The translations under genes and the position numbers were made by a program. 64,000 bases of DNA. It comes from Rhynochetos jubatus. Its lineage: Eukaryota; Chordata; Aves; Eurypygiformes; Rhynochetidae. Position 1 is the stretch's first letter. Each line of letters starts with the position of its first letter. Location of the stretch: assembly GCA_027574665.1 (NCBI GenBank), contig CM050672.1, forward strand, positions 11,330,001 to 11,394,000. Reading direction: 5' to 3'. The notes below the pieces were generated by a model that saw nothing but the letters and a program-made list of their open reading frames with translations, ran no database searches and was not told where the DNA came from. Shown here piece by piece: positions 49,505 through 61,110 of the stretch.

Positions 49505-50174
49505 TCAAACCACGAGAAGCTCCAGCCCAAAAGGCAGCCAAAATGCAGCCCACATCCGGGACAATTTCAAGAGCAGGGGGTGGAGCAAGACAGGCCCCAA
49601 ACCACGAGAATCTCCAGCCCAAGTATCAGCCAAAATGCAGCCCACATCCGGGAGAATCTCAAGAGCAGGGGGTGGAGCAAGCCAGGCCTCAAACATTGAG
49701 AAGCTCCAGCCCAAAATGCAGCCAAAATCCAGCCCACATCCGGGAGAATCTCAAGAGCAGGGGGTGGAGCACGCCAGGCCTCAAACCACGAGAAGCTCCA
49801 GCCCAAAATGCAGCCAAAATGCAGCCCACATCCGGGAGAATCTCAAGAGCAGGGGGTGGAGCAAGCCAGGCCTCAAACCACGAGAAGCTCCAGCCCAAAA
49901 GGCAGCCAAAATGCAGCCCACCTCCGGGAGAATCTCAAGAGCAGGGGGTGGAGCAAGCCAGGCCTCAAACCACGAGAAGCTCCAGCCCAAAAGGCAGCAA
50001 AAATACAGCCCACATCCGGGAGAATCTCAAGAGCAGGTGTTGGAGCAAGCCTGGCCTCAAACCACGAGAAGCTCCAGCCCTAAAGGCAGCCAAAATGCAG
50101 CCCACATCCGGGAGAATCTCAAGAGCAGGGGGTGGAGCAAGCCAGGCCTCAAACCACGAGAAGCTCCAGCCCAA
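49505..50174 (+). repeat. 1,378-bp higher-order repeat, copy B
   Basis: This is the partner of 48.13-48.80 kb. Private changes here include ggcagcaaaaatacag near 49,996 and gcaggtgttgg near 50,034. A related third version lies near 51.88-52.56 kb, where the aaacattgag marker reads aaactttgag (near 52,080). Confidence 0.86.
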
Positions 50175-50240
50175 AAGGCAGCCAAAATGCAGCCCACATC
50201 CGGGAGAATATCAAGAGTAGGGGGTGGAGCAAGCCAGGCC

Positions 50241-51460
50241 TCAAACCATGAGAAGCTCCAGCCCAAAAGGCAGCCAAAATGCAGCCCACATCCGGGAGAA
50301 TCTCAAGAGCAGGGGGTGGAGCAAGCCAGGCCTCAAACCACGAGAAGCTCCAGCCCAAAAGGCAGCCAAAATCCAGCCCACATCCGAGAGAATCTCAAGA
50401 GCAGGGGGTGGAGCAAGCCAGGCCTCAAACCACGAGAAGCTCCAGCCCAAGAATCACTCAGAATGCAGCCCACCTCCGGGAGAATCTCAAGAGCAGGGGC
50501 TGGAGCAAGCCAGGCCTCAAACCACGAGAAGCTCCAGCCCAAAATTCAGCCAAAATGCAGCCCACATCGGGGAGAATCTCAAGAGCAGGGGGTGGAGCAA
50601 GCCAGGTCTCAAACCACGAGAAGCTCCCGCCCAAAAGGCAGCCAAAATGCAGCCCACATCCGGGAGAATCTCAAGAGCAGGGGGTGGAGCAAGCCAGGCC
50701 TCAAACCACGAGAAGCTCCAGCCCAAAAGGCAGGCAAATGCAGCCCACATCCGGGAGAATCTCAAGAGCAGGGGGTGGAGCAAGCCAGGTCTCAAACCAC
50801 GAGAAGCTCCAGCCCAAAAGGCAGCCAAAATGCAGCCCACATCCGGGAGAATCTCAAGAGCAGGGGGTGGAGCAAGCCAGGCCTCAAACCACGAGAAGCT
50901 CCAGCCCAAAAGGCAGCCAAAATCCAGCCCACATCCGAGAGAATCTCAAGAGCAGGGGGTGGAGCAAGCCAGGCCTCAAACCACGAGAAGCTCCAGCCCA
51001 AGAATCACTCAGAATGCAGCCCACCTCCGGGAGAATCTCAAGAGCAGGGGCTGGAGCAAGCCAGGCCTCAAACCACGAGAAGCTCCAGCCCAAAATTCAG
51101 CCAAAATGCAGCCCACATCGGGGAGAATCTCAAGAGCAGGGGGTGGAGCAAGCCAGGTCTCAAACCACGAGAAGCTCCCGCCCAAAAGGCAGCCAAAATG
51201 CAGCCCACATCCGGGAGAATCTCAAGAGCAGGGGGTGGAGCAAGCCAGGCCTCAAACCACGAGAAGCTCCAGCCCAAAAGGCAGGCAAATGCAGCCCACA
51301 TCCGGGAGAATCTCAAGAGCAGGGGGTGGAGCAAGCCAGGTCTCAAACCACGAGAAGCTCCAGCCCAAAAGGCAGCCAAAATGCAGCCCACATCCGGGAG
51401 AATCTCAAGAGCAGGGGGTGGAGCAAGCCAGGCCTCAAACCACGAGAAGCTCCAGCCCAA
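50241..51460 (+). repeat. 551-bp tandem duplication (6 monomers minus 1 bp)
   Basis: Positions 50,241-50,909 recur at 50,792-51,460 with almost no change. Shared markers are catccgagagaat, caagaatcactcagaatg, gcaggggctggagc, catcggggagaat and gctcccgccc. The missing base is the 91-bp ggcaggcaaatgc monomer. A more diverged version of the same series lies at 52.63-53.3 kb, offset 2,389 bp (26 monomers minus 3 bp). Confidence 0.88.
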
Positions 51461-54400
51461 AAGGCAGGCAAATGCAGCCCACATCCGGGAGAATCTCAAG
51501 AGCAGGGGGTGGAGCAAGCCAGGCCTCAAACCACGAGAAGCTCCAGCCCAAAATGCAGCCAAAATGCAGGCCACATCCGGGAGAATCTCAAGAGCAGGGG
51601 GTGGAGCAAGCCAGGACTCAAACCACGAGAAGCTCCAGCCCAAAATGTAGCCAAAATGCAGCCCACATCCGGGAGATTCTCAAGAGCAGGGGGTGGAGCA
51701 AGCCAGGCCTCAAACCACGAGAAGCTCCAGCCCAAAAGGCAGCCAAAATGCAGCCCACATCCGGGAGAATCTCAAGAGCAGGGGGTGGAGCAAGCCAGGC
51801 CTCAAACCACGAGAAGCTCCAGCCCAAAAGGCAGCCAAAATGCAGCCCACATCCGGGACAATTTCAAGAGCAGGGGGTGGAGCAAGACAGGCCCCAAACC
51901 ACGAGAATCTCCAGCCCAAGTATCAGCCAAAATGCAGCCCACATCCGGGAGAATCTCAAGAGCAGGGGGTGGAGCACGCCAGGCCTCAAACCACGAGAAT
52001 CTCCAGCCCAAGTATCAGCCAAAATGCAGCCCACATCCGGGAGAATCTCAAGAGCAGGGGGTGGAGCAAGCCAGGCCTCAAACTTTGAGAAGCTCCAGCC
52101 CAAAATGCAGCCAAAATCCAGCCCACATCCGGGAGAATCTCAAGAGCAGGGGGTGGAGCACGCCAGGCCTCAAACCACGAGAAGCTCCAGCCCAAAATGC
52201 AGCCAAAATCCAGCCCACATCCGGGAGAATCTCAAGAGCAGGGGGTGGAGCAAGCCAGGCCTCAAACCACGAGAAGCTCCAGCCCAAAAGGCAGCCAAAA
52301 TGCAGCCCACCTCCGGGAGAATCTCAAGAGCAGGGGGTGGAGCAAGCCAGGCCTCAAACCACGAGAAGCTCCAGCCCAAAAGGCAGCCAAAATGCAGCCC
52401 ACATCCGGGAGAATCTCAAGAGCAGGGGTTGGAGCAAGCCAGGCCTCAAACCACGAGAAGCTCCAGCCCTAAAGGCAGCCAAAATGCAGCCCACATCCGG
52501 GAGAATCTCAAGAGCAGGGGGTGGAGCAAGCCAGGCCTCAAACCACGAGAAGCTCCAGCCCAAAATGCAGCCAAAATCCAGCCCACATCCGGGAGAATAT
52601 CAAGAGTAGGGGGTGGAGCAATCCAGGCCTCAAACCATGAGAAGCTCCAGCCCAAAAGGCAGCCAAAATGCAGGCCACATCCGGGAGAATCTCAAGAGCA
52701 GGGGGTGGAGCAAGCCAGGCCTCAAACCACGAGAAGCTCCAGCCCAAAAGGCAGCCAAAATGCAGCCCACATCCGAGAGAATCTCAAGAGCAGGGGGTGG
52801 AGCAAGCCAGGCCTCAAACCTCGAGAAGCTCCAGCCCAAGAATCACTCAGAATGCAGCCCACCTCCGGGAGAATCTCAAGAGCAGGGGGTGGAGCAAGCC
52901 AGGCCTCAAACCACGAGAAGCTCCAGCCCAAAATTCAGCCAAAATGCAGCCCACATCGGGGAGAATCTCAAGAGCAGGGGGTGGAGCAAGCCAGGCCTCA
53001 AACCACGAGAAGCTCCCGCCCAAAAGGCAGCCAAAATGCAGCCCACATCCGGGAGAATCTCAAGAGCAGGGGGTGGAGCAAGCCAGGCCTCAAACCACGA
53101 GAAGCTCCAGCCCAAAAGGCAGGCAAATGCAGCCCACATCCGGGAGAATCTCAAGAGCAGGGGGTGGAGCAAGCCAGGTCTCAAACCACGAGAAGCTCCA
53201 GCCCAAAAGGCAGCCAAAATGCAGCCCACATCCGGGAGAATCTCAAGAGCAGGGGGTGGAGCAAGCCAGGCCTCAAACCACGAGAAGCTCCAGCCCAAAA
53301 GGCAGGCAAATGCAGCCCACATCCGGGAGAATCTCAAGAGCAGGGGGTGGAGCAAGCCAGGCCTCAAACCACGAGAAGCTCCAGCCCAAAAGGCAGCCAA
53401 AATGCAGCCCACATCCGGGAGAATCTCAAGAGCAGGGGGTGGAGCAAGCCAGGCCTCAAACCACGAGAAGCTCCAGCCCTAAAGGCAGCCAAAATGCAGC
53501 CCACATCCGGGAGAATCTCAAGAGCAGGGGGTGGAGGAAGCCAGGCCTCAAACCACGAGAAGCTCCAGCCCCAAATGCAGCCAAAATGAAGCCCACATCC
53601 GGGAGAATATCAAGAGCAGGGGGTGGAGCAAGCCAGGCCTCAAACCACGAGAAGCTCCAGCCCAAAAGGCAGCAAATATGCAGCCCACATCCGGGAGAAT
53701 CTCATGAGCAGGGGGTGGAGCAAGCCAGGCCTCAAACCTCGAGAAGCTCCAGCCCAAAAGGCAGCCAAAATCCAGTCCACCTCCTGGAGAATCTCAAGAG
53801 CAGGGGGTGGAGCAAGCCAGGCCTCAAACCACGAGAAGCTCCAGCCCAAAAGGCAGCCAAAATGCAGCCCACCTCCGGGAGAATCTCAAGAGCAGGGGGT
53901 GGAGCAAGCCAGGCCTCAAACCACGAGAAGCTCCAGCCCAAAAGGCAGCCAAAATGCAGCCCACATCCGGGAGAATCTCAAGAGCAGGGGGTGGAGCAAG
54001 CCAGGCCTCAAACCACGAGAAGCTCCAGCCCAAGATTCACCCAGAATGCAGCCCACATCCGGGAGAATATCAAGAGTAGGGGGTGCAGCAAGCCAGGCCT
54101 CAAACCACGAGAAGCTCCAGCCCAAAATGCAGCCAAAATGCAGCCCACATCCGGGAGAATCTCAAGAGCAGTGGGTGGAGCAAGCCAGGCCCCAAACCAC
54201 GAGAAGTTCCAGCCCAAAAGGCAGCCAAAATGCAGGCCACATCCGGGAGAATCTCAAGAGCAGGGGGTGGAGCAAACCAGGCCTCAAACCACGAGAAGCT
54301 CCAGCCCAAAAGTCAGCCAAAATGCAGCCCACATCCGGGAGAATCTCAAGAGCAGGGGGTGGAGCAAGCCAGGCCTCAAACCTCGAGAAGCTACAGCCCA

Positions 54401-55111
54401 AAATGCAGCCAAAATGCAGCCCACATCCGGGAGAATCTCAAGAGCAGGGGGTGGAGCAAGCCAGGCCTCAAACCACGAGAAGCTCCAGCCCAAAAGGCAG
54501 CCAAAATGCAGGCCACATCCGGGAGAATCTCAAGAGCAGGGGGTGGAGCAAGCCAGGCCTCAAACCACGAGAAGTTCCAGCCCAAAAGGCAGCCAAAATG
54601 CAGGCCACATCCGGGAGAATCTCAAGAGCAGGGGGTGGAGCAAACCAGGCCTCAAACCACGAGAAGCTCCAGCCCAAAAGGCAGCCAAAATCCAGCGTAC
54701 ATCCGGGAGATTCTCAAGAGCAGGGGGTGGAGCAAGCCAGGCCTCAAACCTCGAGAAGCTCCAGCCCAAAAGGCAGCCAAAATGCAGCCCACATCCAAAA
54801 GAATATGAAGAGCAGGGGGTGGAGCAAACCAGGCCTCAAACCACGAGAAGCTCCAGCCCAAAAGGCAGCCAAAATCTAGCCCACATCCGGGAGAATCTCA
54901 AGAGCAGGGGGTGGAGCAAGCCAGGCCTCAAACCACGAGAAGCTCCAGCCCAAAAGGCAGCCAAAATCCAGCCCACATCCGGGAGAATCTCAAGAGCAGG
55001 GGGTGGAGCAAGCCAGGCCTCAAACCACGAGAAGCTCCAGCCCTAAAGGCAGCCAAAATGCAGCCCACATCCGGGAGAATATCAAGAGCAGGGTGTGGAG
55101 CAAGCCAGGCC

Positions 55112-56213
55112 TCAAACCACGAGAAGCTCCAGCCCAAGATTCACCCAGAATGCAGCCCACATCCGGGAGAATATCAAGAGTAGGGAGTGGAGCAAGCCAG
55201 GCCTCAAACCACGAGAAGCTCCCGCCCAAAAGGCAGCCAAAATGCAGCCCACATCCAGGAGAATCTCAAGAGCAGGGGGTGGAGCAAACCAGGCCTCAAA
55301 CCACGAGAAGCTCCAGCCCAAAAGGCAGCCAAAATGCAGCCCACATCCGGGAGATTCTCAAGAGCAGGGGGTGGAGCAAGCCAGGCCTCAAACCTCGAGA
55401 AGCTCCAGCCCAAAATGCAGCCAAAATCCAGCGTACATCCGGGAGATTCTCAAGAGCAGGGGGTGGAGCAAGCCAGGCCTCAAACCTCGAGAAGCTCCAG
55501 CCCAAAAGGCAGCCAAAATGCAGCCCACATCCGGGAGAATCTCAAGAGCAGGGGGTGGAGCAAGCCAGGCCTCAAACCACGAGAAGCTCCAGCCCAAAAT
55601 GTAGCCAAAATGCAGCCCACATCCGGGAGAATCTCAAGAGCAGGGGTGGAGCAAGCCAGGCCTCAAACCACGAGAAGCTCCAGCCCAAGATTCACCCAGA
55701 ATGCAGCCCACATCCGGGAGAATATCAAGAGTAGGGAGTGGAGCAAGCCAGGCCTCAAACCACGAGAAGCTCCCGCCCAAAAGGCAGCCAAAATGCAGCC
55801 CACATCCGGGAGAATCTCAAGAGCAGGGGGTGGAGCAAACCAGGCCTCAAACCACGAGAAGCTCCAGCCCAAAAGGCAGCCAAAATGCAGCCCACATCCG
55901 GGAGATTCTCAAGAGCAGGGGGTGGAGCAAGCCAGGCCTCAAACCTCGAGAAGCTCCAGCCCAAAATGCAGCCAAAATCCAGCGTACATCCGGGAGATTC
56001 TCAAGAGCAGGGGGTGGAGCAAGCCAGGCCTCAAACCTCGAGAAGCTCCAGCCCAAAAGGCAGCCAAAATGCAGCCCACATCCGGGAGAATATCAAGAGC
56101 AGGGGGTGGAGCAAGCCAGGCCTCAAACCACGAGAAGCTCCAGCCCAAAATGTAGCCAAAATGCAGCCCACATCCCAGAGAATCTCAAGAGCAGGGGTGG
56201 AGCAAGCCAGGAC
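55112..56213 (+). repeat. Second 551-bp tandem duplication
   Basis: The block 55,112-55,662 recurs at 55,663-56,213. Shared markers are ccaagattcacccagaatg, gagtagggagtgg, gctcccgccc, ggagcaaaccagg and agcgtacatccg. Here the one-base loss is in aagagcaggggtggagc (four-plus-one G run shortened), near 55,645 and again near 56,195. That differs from the loss in the 50-kb duplication, so the equal lengths are coincidental. Confidence 0.88.
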
Positions 56214-57699
56214 TCAAACCACGAGAAGCTCCAGCCCAAAATGTAGCCAAAATGCAGCCCACATCCAGGAGAATCTCAAGAGCAGGGGGTGGAGCAAGGC
56301 AGGCTTCAAACCACGAGAAGCTCCAGCCCAAAATGCAGCCAAAATCCAGCCCACCTCCGGGAGAATCTCAAGAGCAGGGGGTGGAGCAAGCCAGGCCTCA
56401 AACCACGAGAAGCTCCAGCCCAAAAGGCAGCCAAAATGCAGCCCACATCCGGGAGAATCTCAAGAGCAGTGGGTGGAGCAAGCCAGGCCTCAAACCACGA
56501 GAAGCTCCAGGCCAAAAGGCAGCCAAATGCAGCCCACATCCGGGAGAATCTCAAGAGCAGGGGGTGGAGCAAACCAGGCCTCAAACCACGAGAAGCTCCA
56601 GCCCAAAAGGCAGCCAAAATCCAGCCCACATCCGGGAGATTCTCAAGAGCAGGGGGTGGAGCAAGCCAGGCCTCAAACCTCGAGAAGCTCCAGCCCAAAA
56701 TGCAGCCAAAATCCAGCGTACATCCGGGAGATTCTCAAGAGCAGGGGGTGGAGCAAGCCAGGCCTCAAACCTCGAGAAGCTCCAGCCCAAAAGGCAGCCA
56801 AAATGCAGCCCACATCCGGGAGAATCTCAAGAGCCGGGGGTGGAGCAAGCCAGGCCTCAAACCACGAGAAGCTCCAGCCCAAAAGGCAGCCAAAATGCAG
56901 CCCACATCCGGGAGAATATCAAGAGTAGGGGGTGGAGCAAGCCAGGCCTCAAACCACGAGCAGCTCCAGCCCAAAAGGCAGCCAAAATGCAGCGCACATC
57001 CGGGAGAATCTCAAGAGCAGGGGGTGGAGCAAGCCAGGCCTCAAACCACGAGAAGCTCCAGCCCAAAAGGCAGCCAAAATGCAGCCCACATCCGGGAGAA
57101 TATCAAGAGCAGGGGGTGGAGCAAGCCAGGCCTCAAACCACGAGAAGCTAAAGCCCAAGAATCACTCAGAATGCAGCCCACCTCCGGGAGAATCTCAAGA
57201 GCAGGGGGTGGAGCAAGCCAGGTCTCAAACCACGAGAAGCTCCAGCCCAAAAGGCAGCCAAAATGCAGCCCACATCCGGGAGAATCTCAAGAGCAGGGGG
57301 TGGAGCAAGCCAGGCCTCAAACCACGAGAAGCTCCAGCCCAAAAGGCAGCCAAAATGCAGGCCACATCCCAGAGAATCTCAATAGCAAGGGGTGGAGCAA
57401 GCCAGGCCTCAAACCTCGAGAAGCTACAGCCCAAAATGCAGCCAAAATCCAGCCCACATCCGGGAGAATCTCAAGAGCAGGGGGTGGAACAAGCCAGGCC
57501 TCAAACCACGAGAAGCTCCAGCCCAAAAGGCAGCCAAAATGCAGGCCACATCCGGGAGAATCTCAAGAGCAGGGGGTGGAGCAAGCCAGGCCTCAAACCA
57601 CGAGAAGCTCCAGCCCTAAAGGCAGCCAAAATCCAGCCCACATCCGGGAGAATATCAAGAGCAGGGGGTGGAGCAAGCCAGGCCTAAAACCATGAGAAG

Positions 57700-59450
57700 C
57701 TCCAGCCCAAAAGGCAGCCAAAATGCAGCCCACATCCGGGAGAATCTCAAGAGCAGTGGGTGGAGCAAGCCAGGCCTCAAACCACGAGAAGTTCCAGCCC
57801 AAAAGGCAGCCAAAATGCAGGCCACATCCGGGAGAATCTCAAGAGCAGGGGGTGGAGCAAACCAGCCCTCAAACCACGAGAAGCTCCAGCCCAAAAGGCA
57901 GCCAAAATGCAGCCCACATCCGGGAGATTCTCAAGAGCAGGGGGTGGAGCAAGCCAGGCCTCAAACCTCGAGAAACTCCAGCCCAAAAGGCAGCCAAAAT
58001 GCAGCCCACATCCGGGAGAATATCAAGAGCAGGGGGTGGAGCAAGCCAGGCCTCAAACCACGAGAAGCTCCAGCCCAAGATTCACCCAGAATGCAGGCCA
58101 CATCCGGGAGAATCTCAAGAGCAGGGGGTGGAGCAAGCCAGGCCTCAAACCACGAGAAGCTCCAGCCCAAAATGTAGCCAAAATGCAGCCCACATCCAGG
58201 AGAATCTCAAGAGCAGGGGGTGGAGCAAGGTAGGCTTCAAACCACGAGAAGCTCCAGCCCAAAATGCAGCCAAAATCCAGCCCACCTCCGGGAGAATCTC
58301 AAGAGCAGGGGGTGGAGCAAGCCAGGCCTCAAACCACGAGAAGCTCCAGCCCAAAAGGCAGCCAAAATGCAGCCCACATCCGGGAGAATCTCAAGAGCAG
58401 GGGGTGGAGCAAGCCAGGCCTCAAACCACGAGAAGCTCCAGCCCAAAAGGCAGCCAAAATGCAGCCCACATCCAAAAGAATATGAAGAGCAGGGGGTGGA
58501 GCAATCCAGGCCTCAAACCACGAGAAGCTCCAGCCCAAAAGGCAGCCAAAATCTAGCCCACATCCCGGAGAATCTCAAGAGCAGGGGGTGGAGCAAGCCA
58601 GGCCTCAAACCACGAGAAGCTCCAGCCCAAAAGGCAGCCAAAATCCAGCCCACATCCGGGAGAATCTCAAGAGCAGGGGGTGGAGCAAGCCAGGCCTCAA
58701 ACCACGAGAAGCTCCAGCCCAAAAGGCAGCCAAAATGCAGGCCACATCCGGGAGAATCTCAAGAGCAGTGGGTGGAGCAAGCCAGGCCTCAAACCACGAG
58801 AAGCTCCAGCCCAAAAGGCAGCCAAAATGCAGCCCACATCCAAAAGAATATGAAGAGCAGGGGGTGGAGCAATCCAGGCCTCAAACCACGAGAAGCTCCA
58901 GCCCAAAAGGCAGCCAAAATCTAGCCCACATCCGGGAGAATCTCAAGAGCAGGGGGTGGAGCAAGCCAGGCCTCAAACCACGAGAAGCTCCAGCCCAAAA
59001 GGCAGCCAAAATGCAGCCCACATCCGGGAGAATCTCAAGAGCAGGGGGTGGAGCAAGCCAGGCCTCAAACCACGAGAAGCTCCAGCCCAAAAGGCAGCCA
59101 AAATGCAGCCCACATCCGGGAGAATCTCAAGAGCAGGGGGTGGAGCAAGCCAGGCCTCAAACCACGAGAAGCTCCAGCCCTAAAGGCAGCCAAAATGCAG
59201 CCCACATCCGGGAGAATCTCAAGAGCAGGGGGTGGAGGAAGCCAGGCCTCAAACCACGAGAAGCTCCAGCCCCAAATGCAGCCAAAATGAAGCCCACATC
59301 CGGGAGAATATCAAGAGCAGGGGGTGGAGCAAGCCAGGCCTCAAACCACGAGAAGCTCCAGCCCAAAATGTAGCCAAAATGCAGCCCACATCCGGGAGAA
59401 TCTCAAGAGCAGGGGGTGGAGCAAGCCAGGCCTCAAACCTCGAGAAGCTC
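57700..59450 (+). repeat. 1,748-bp higher-order repeat, copy A (19 monomers)
   Basis: Markers ggagcaaaccagccctc, aaacctcgagaaactcc, gagcaaggtaggcttc, catccaaaagaatatgaag, agcaatccagg and aaaatctagcccacatccc occur in order. They recur 1,748 bp downstream. Towards the 3' end the offset falls to 1,656 bp (18 monomers), for example at the ccccaaatgcag with aaaatgaagcc pair (near 59,270 and 60,926). Confidence 0.87.
58979..59070 (+). repeat. Reference near-consensus 92-bp monomer
   Basis: This monomer is a convenient type copy; its downstream neighbour (from 59071) reads the same. I count 31 A, 28 C, 26 G and 7 T, so T is under 8% while A is about 34%. It contains two CpGs, one in ccacgag and one in catccggg. 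It carries one StuI site (aggcct), one AluI site (agct) and one HpaII/MspI site (ccgg) per repeat, so digests should give 92-bp ladders. The T residues sit in tcc, tgc, tcc, tct, tca, tgg and tca contexts, none a stop codon, which is why the + strand is open in every frame. Confidence 0.95.
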
Positions 59451-61110
59451 CAGCCCAAAATGCAGCCAAAATCCAGCCCACATCCAGGAGATTCTCAAGA
59501 GCAGGGGTTGGAGCAAGCCAGGCCTCAAACCACGAGAAGCTCCAGCCCAAAAGGCAGCCAAAATGCAGCCCACATCCGGGAGAATCTCAAGAGCAGGGGG
59601 TGGAGCAAACCAGCCCTCAAACCACGAGAAGCTCCAGCCCAAAAGGCAGCCAAAATGCAGCCCACATCCGGGAGATTCTCAAGAGCAGGGGGTGGAGCAA
59701 GCCAGGCCTCAAACCTCGAGAAACTCCAGCCCAAAAGGCAGCCAAAATGCAGCCCACATCCGGGAGAATATCAAGAGCAGGGGGTGGAGCAAGCCAGGCC
59801 TCAAACCACGAGAAGCTCCAGCCCAAGAATCAGCCAAAATGCAGCCCACATCCGGGAGAATATCAAGAGCAGGGGGTGGAGCAAGCCAGGCCTCAAACCA
59901 CGAGAAGCTCCAGCCCAAGAATCAGCCAAAATGCAGCCCACATCCGGGAGAATCTCAAGAGCAGGGGGTGGAGCAAGGTAGGCTTCAAACCACGAGAAGC
60001 TCCAGCCCAAAATGCAGCCAAAATCCAGCCCACCTCCGGGAGAATCTCAAGAGCAGGGGGTGGAGCAAGCCAGGCCTCAAACCACGAGAAGCTCCAGCCC
60101 AAAAGGCAGCCAAAATGCAGCCCACATCCGGGAGAATCTCAAGAGCAGGGGGTGGAGCAAGCCAGGCCTCAAACCACGAGAAGCTCCAGCCCAAAAGGCA
60201 GCCAAAATGCAGCCCACATCCAAAAGAATATGAAGAGCAGGGGGTGGAGCAATCCAGGCCTCAAACCACGAGAAGCTCCAGCCCAAAACGCAGCCAAAAT
60301 CTAGCCCACATCCCGGAGAATCTCAAGAGCAGGGGGTGGAGCAAGCCAGGCCTCAAACCACGAGAAGCTCCAGCCCAAAAGGCAGCCAAAATCCAGCCCA
60401 CATCCGGGAGAATCTCAAGAGCAGGGGGTGGAGCAAGCCAGGCCTCAAACCACGAGAAGCTCCAGCCCAAAAGGCAGCCAAAATGCAGGCCACATCCGGG
60501 AGAATCTCAAGAGCAGTGGGTGGAGCAAGCCAGGCCTCAAACCACGAGAAGCTCCAGCCCAAAAGGCAGCCAAAATGCAGCCCACATCCAAAAGAATATG
60601 AAGAGCAGGGGGTGGAGCAATCCAGGCCTCAAACCACGAGAAGCTCCAGCCCAAAACGCAGCCAAAATCTAGCCCACATCCGGGAGAATCTCAAGAGCAG
60701 GGGGTGGAGCAAGCCAGGCCTCAAACCACGAGAAGCTCCAGCCCAAAAGGCAGCCAAAATGCAGCCCACATCCGGGAGAATCTCAAGAGCAGGGGGTGGA
60801 GCAAGCCAGGCCTCAAACCACGAGAAGCTCCAGCCCTAAAGGCAGCCAAAATGCAGCCCACATCCGGGAGAATCTCAAGAGCAGGGGGTGGAGGAAGCCA
60901 GGCCTCAAACCACGAGAAGCTCCAGCCCCAAATGCAGCCAAAATGAAGCCCACATCCGGGAGAATATCAAGAGCAGGGGGTGGAGCAAGCCAGGCCTCAA
61001 ACCACGAGAAGCTCCAGCCCAAAATATAGCCAAAATGCAGCCCACATCCGGGAGAATCTCAAGAGCAGGGGGTGGAGCAAGCCAGGCCTCAAACCTCGAG
61101 AAGCTCCAGC
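59451..61110 (+). repeat. 1,748-bp higher-order repeat, copy B
   Basis: This block is collinear with 57.70-59.45 kb and has lost one monomer between about 60,655 and 60,813. Private changes include two adjacent agcccaagaatcagcc monomers and aaaacgcagcc for aaaaggcagcc near 60,288 and 60,654. Confidence 0.86.

Larger units (their letters stand above)
49141..53330 (+). repeat. Seven 91-bp monomers with ggcaggcaaatgc
   Basis: Seven monomers read ggcaggcaaatgc in place of ggcagccaaaatgc, a one-base loss plus a C-to-G change. They lie near 49,168, 49,351, 50,729, 51,281, 51,465, 53,118 and 53,301. They occur nowhere else in the window, so they date and delimit the local amplification in 49.1-53.3 kb. 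Confidence 0.9.

Noticed and set aside
48153..51650. Open frame of 1,165 codons on the + strand, and many others of several hundred codons (such as 50224-53589 and 4228-7515)
   Set aside because: All three + frames are open by composition, the peptide changes every 92 bp in a three-step cycle, unit lengths are not multiples of three, and several such frames open only at GTG. No sign of selection on coding or of splice or promoter context.
58644..58666. CENP-B box in the cacatccggga segment
   Set aside because: Only the A and CGGG of the box pattern fit. The TTCG half is cagc in the monomer, so the motif is not present.
58671..58683. G-quadruplex from gcagggggtgg
   Set aside because: There is a single run of five G per monomer with only GG or GGG runs nearby and long loops, so a standard intramolecular quadruplex is not supported.
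58698..58708. RUNX-type site (AAACCAC) in every monomer
   Set aside because: A seven-base match is expected by chance in any long sequence and is simply multiplied by the repeat. Nothing else supports function.
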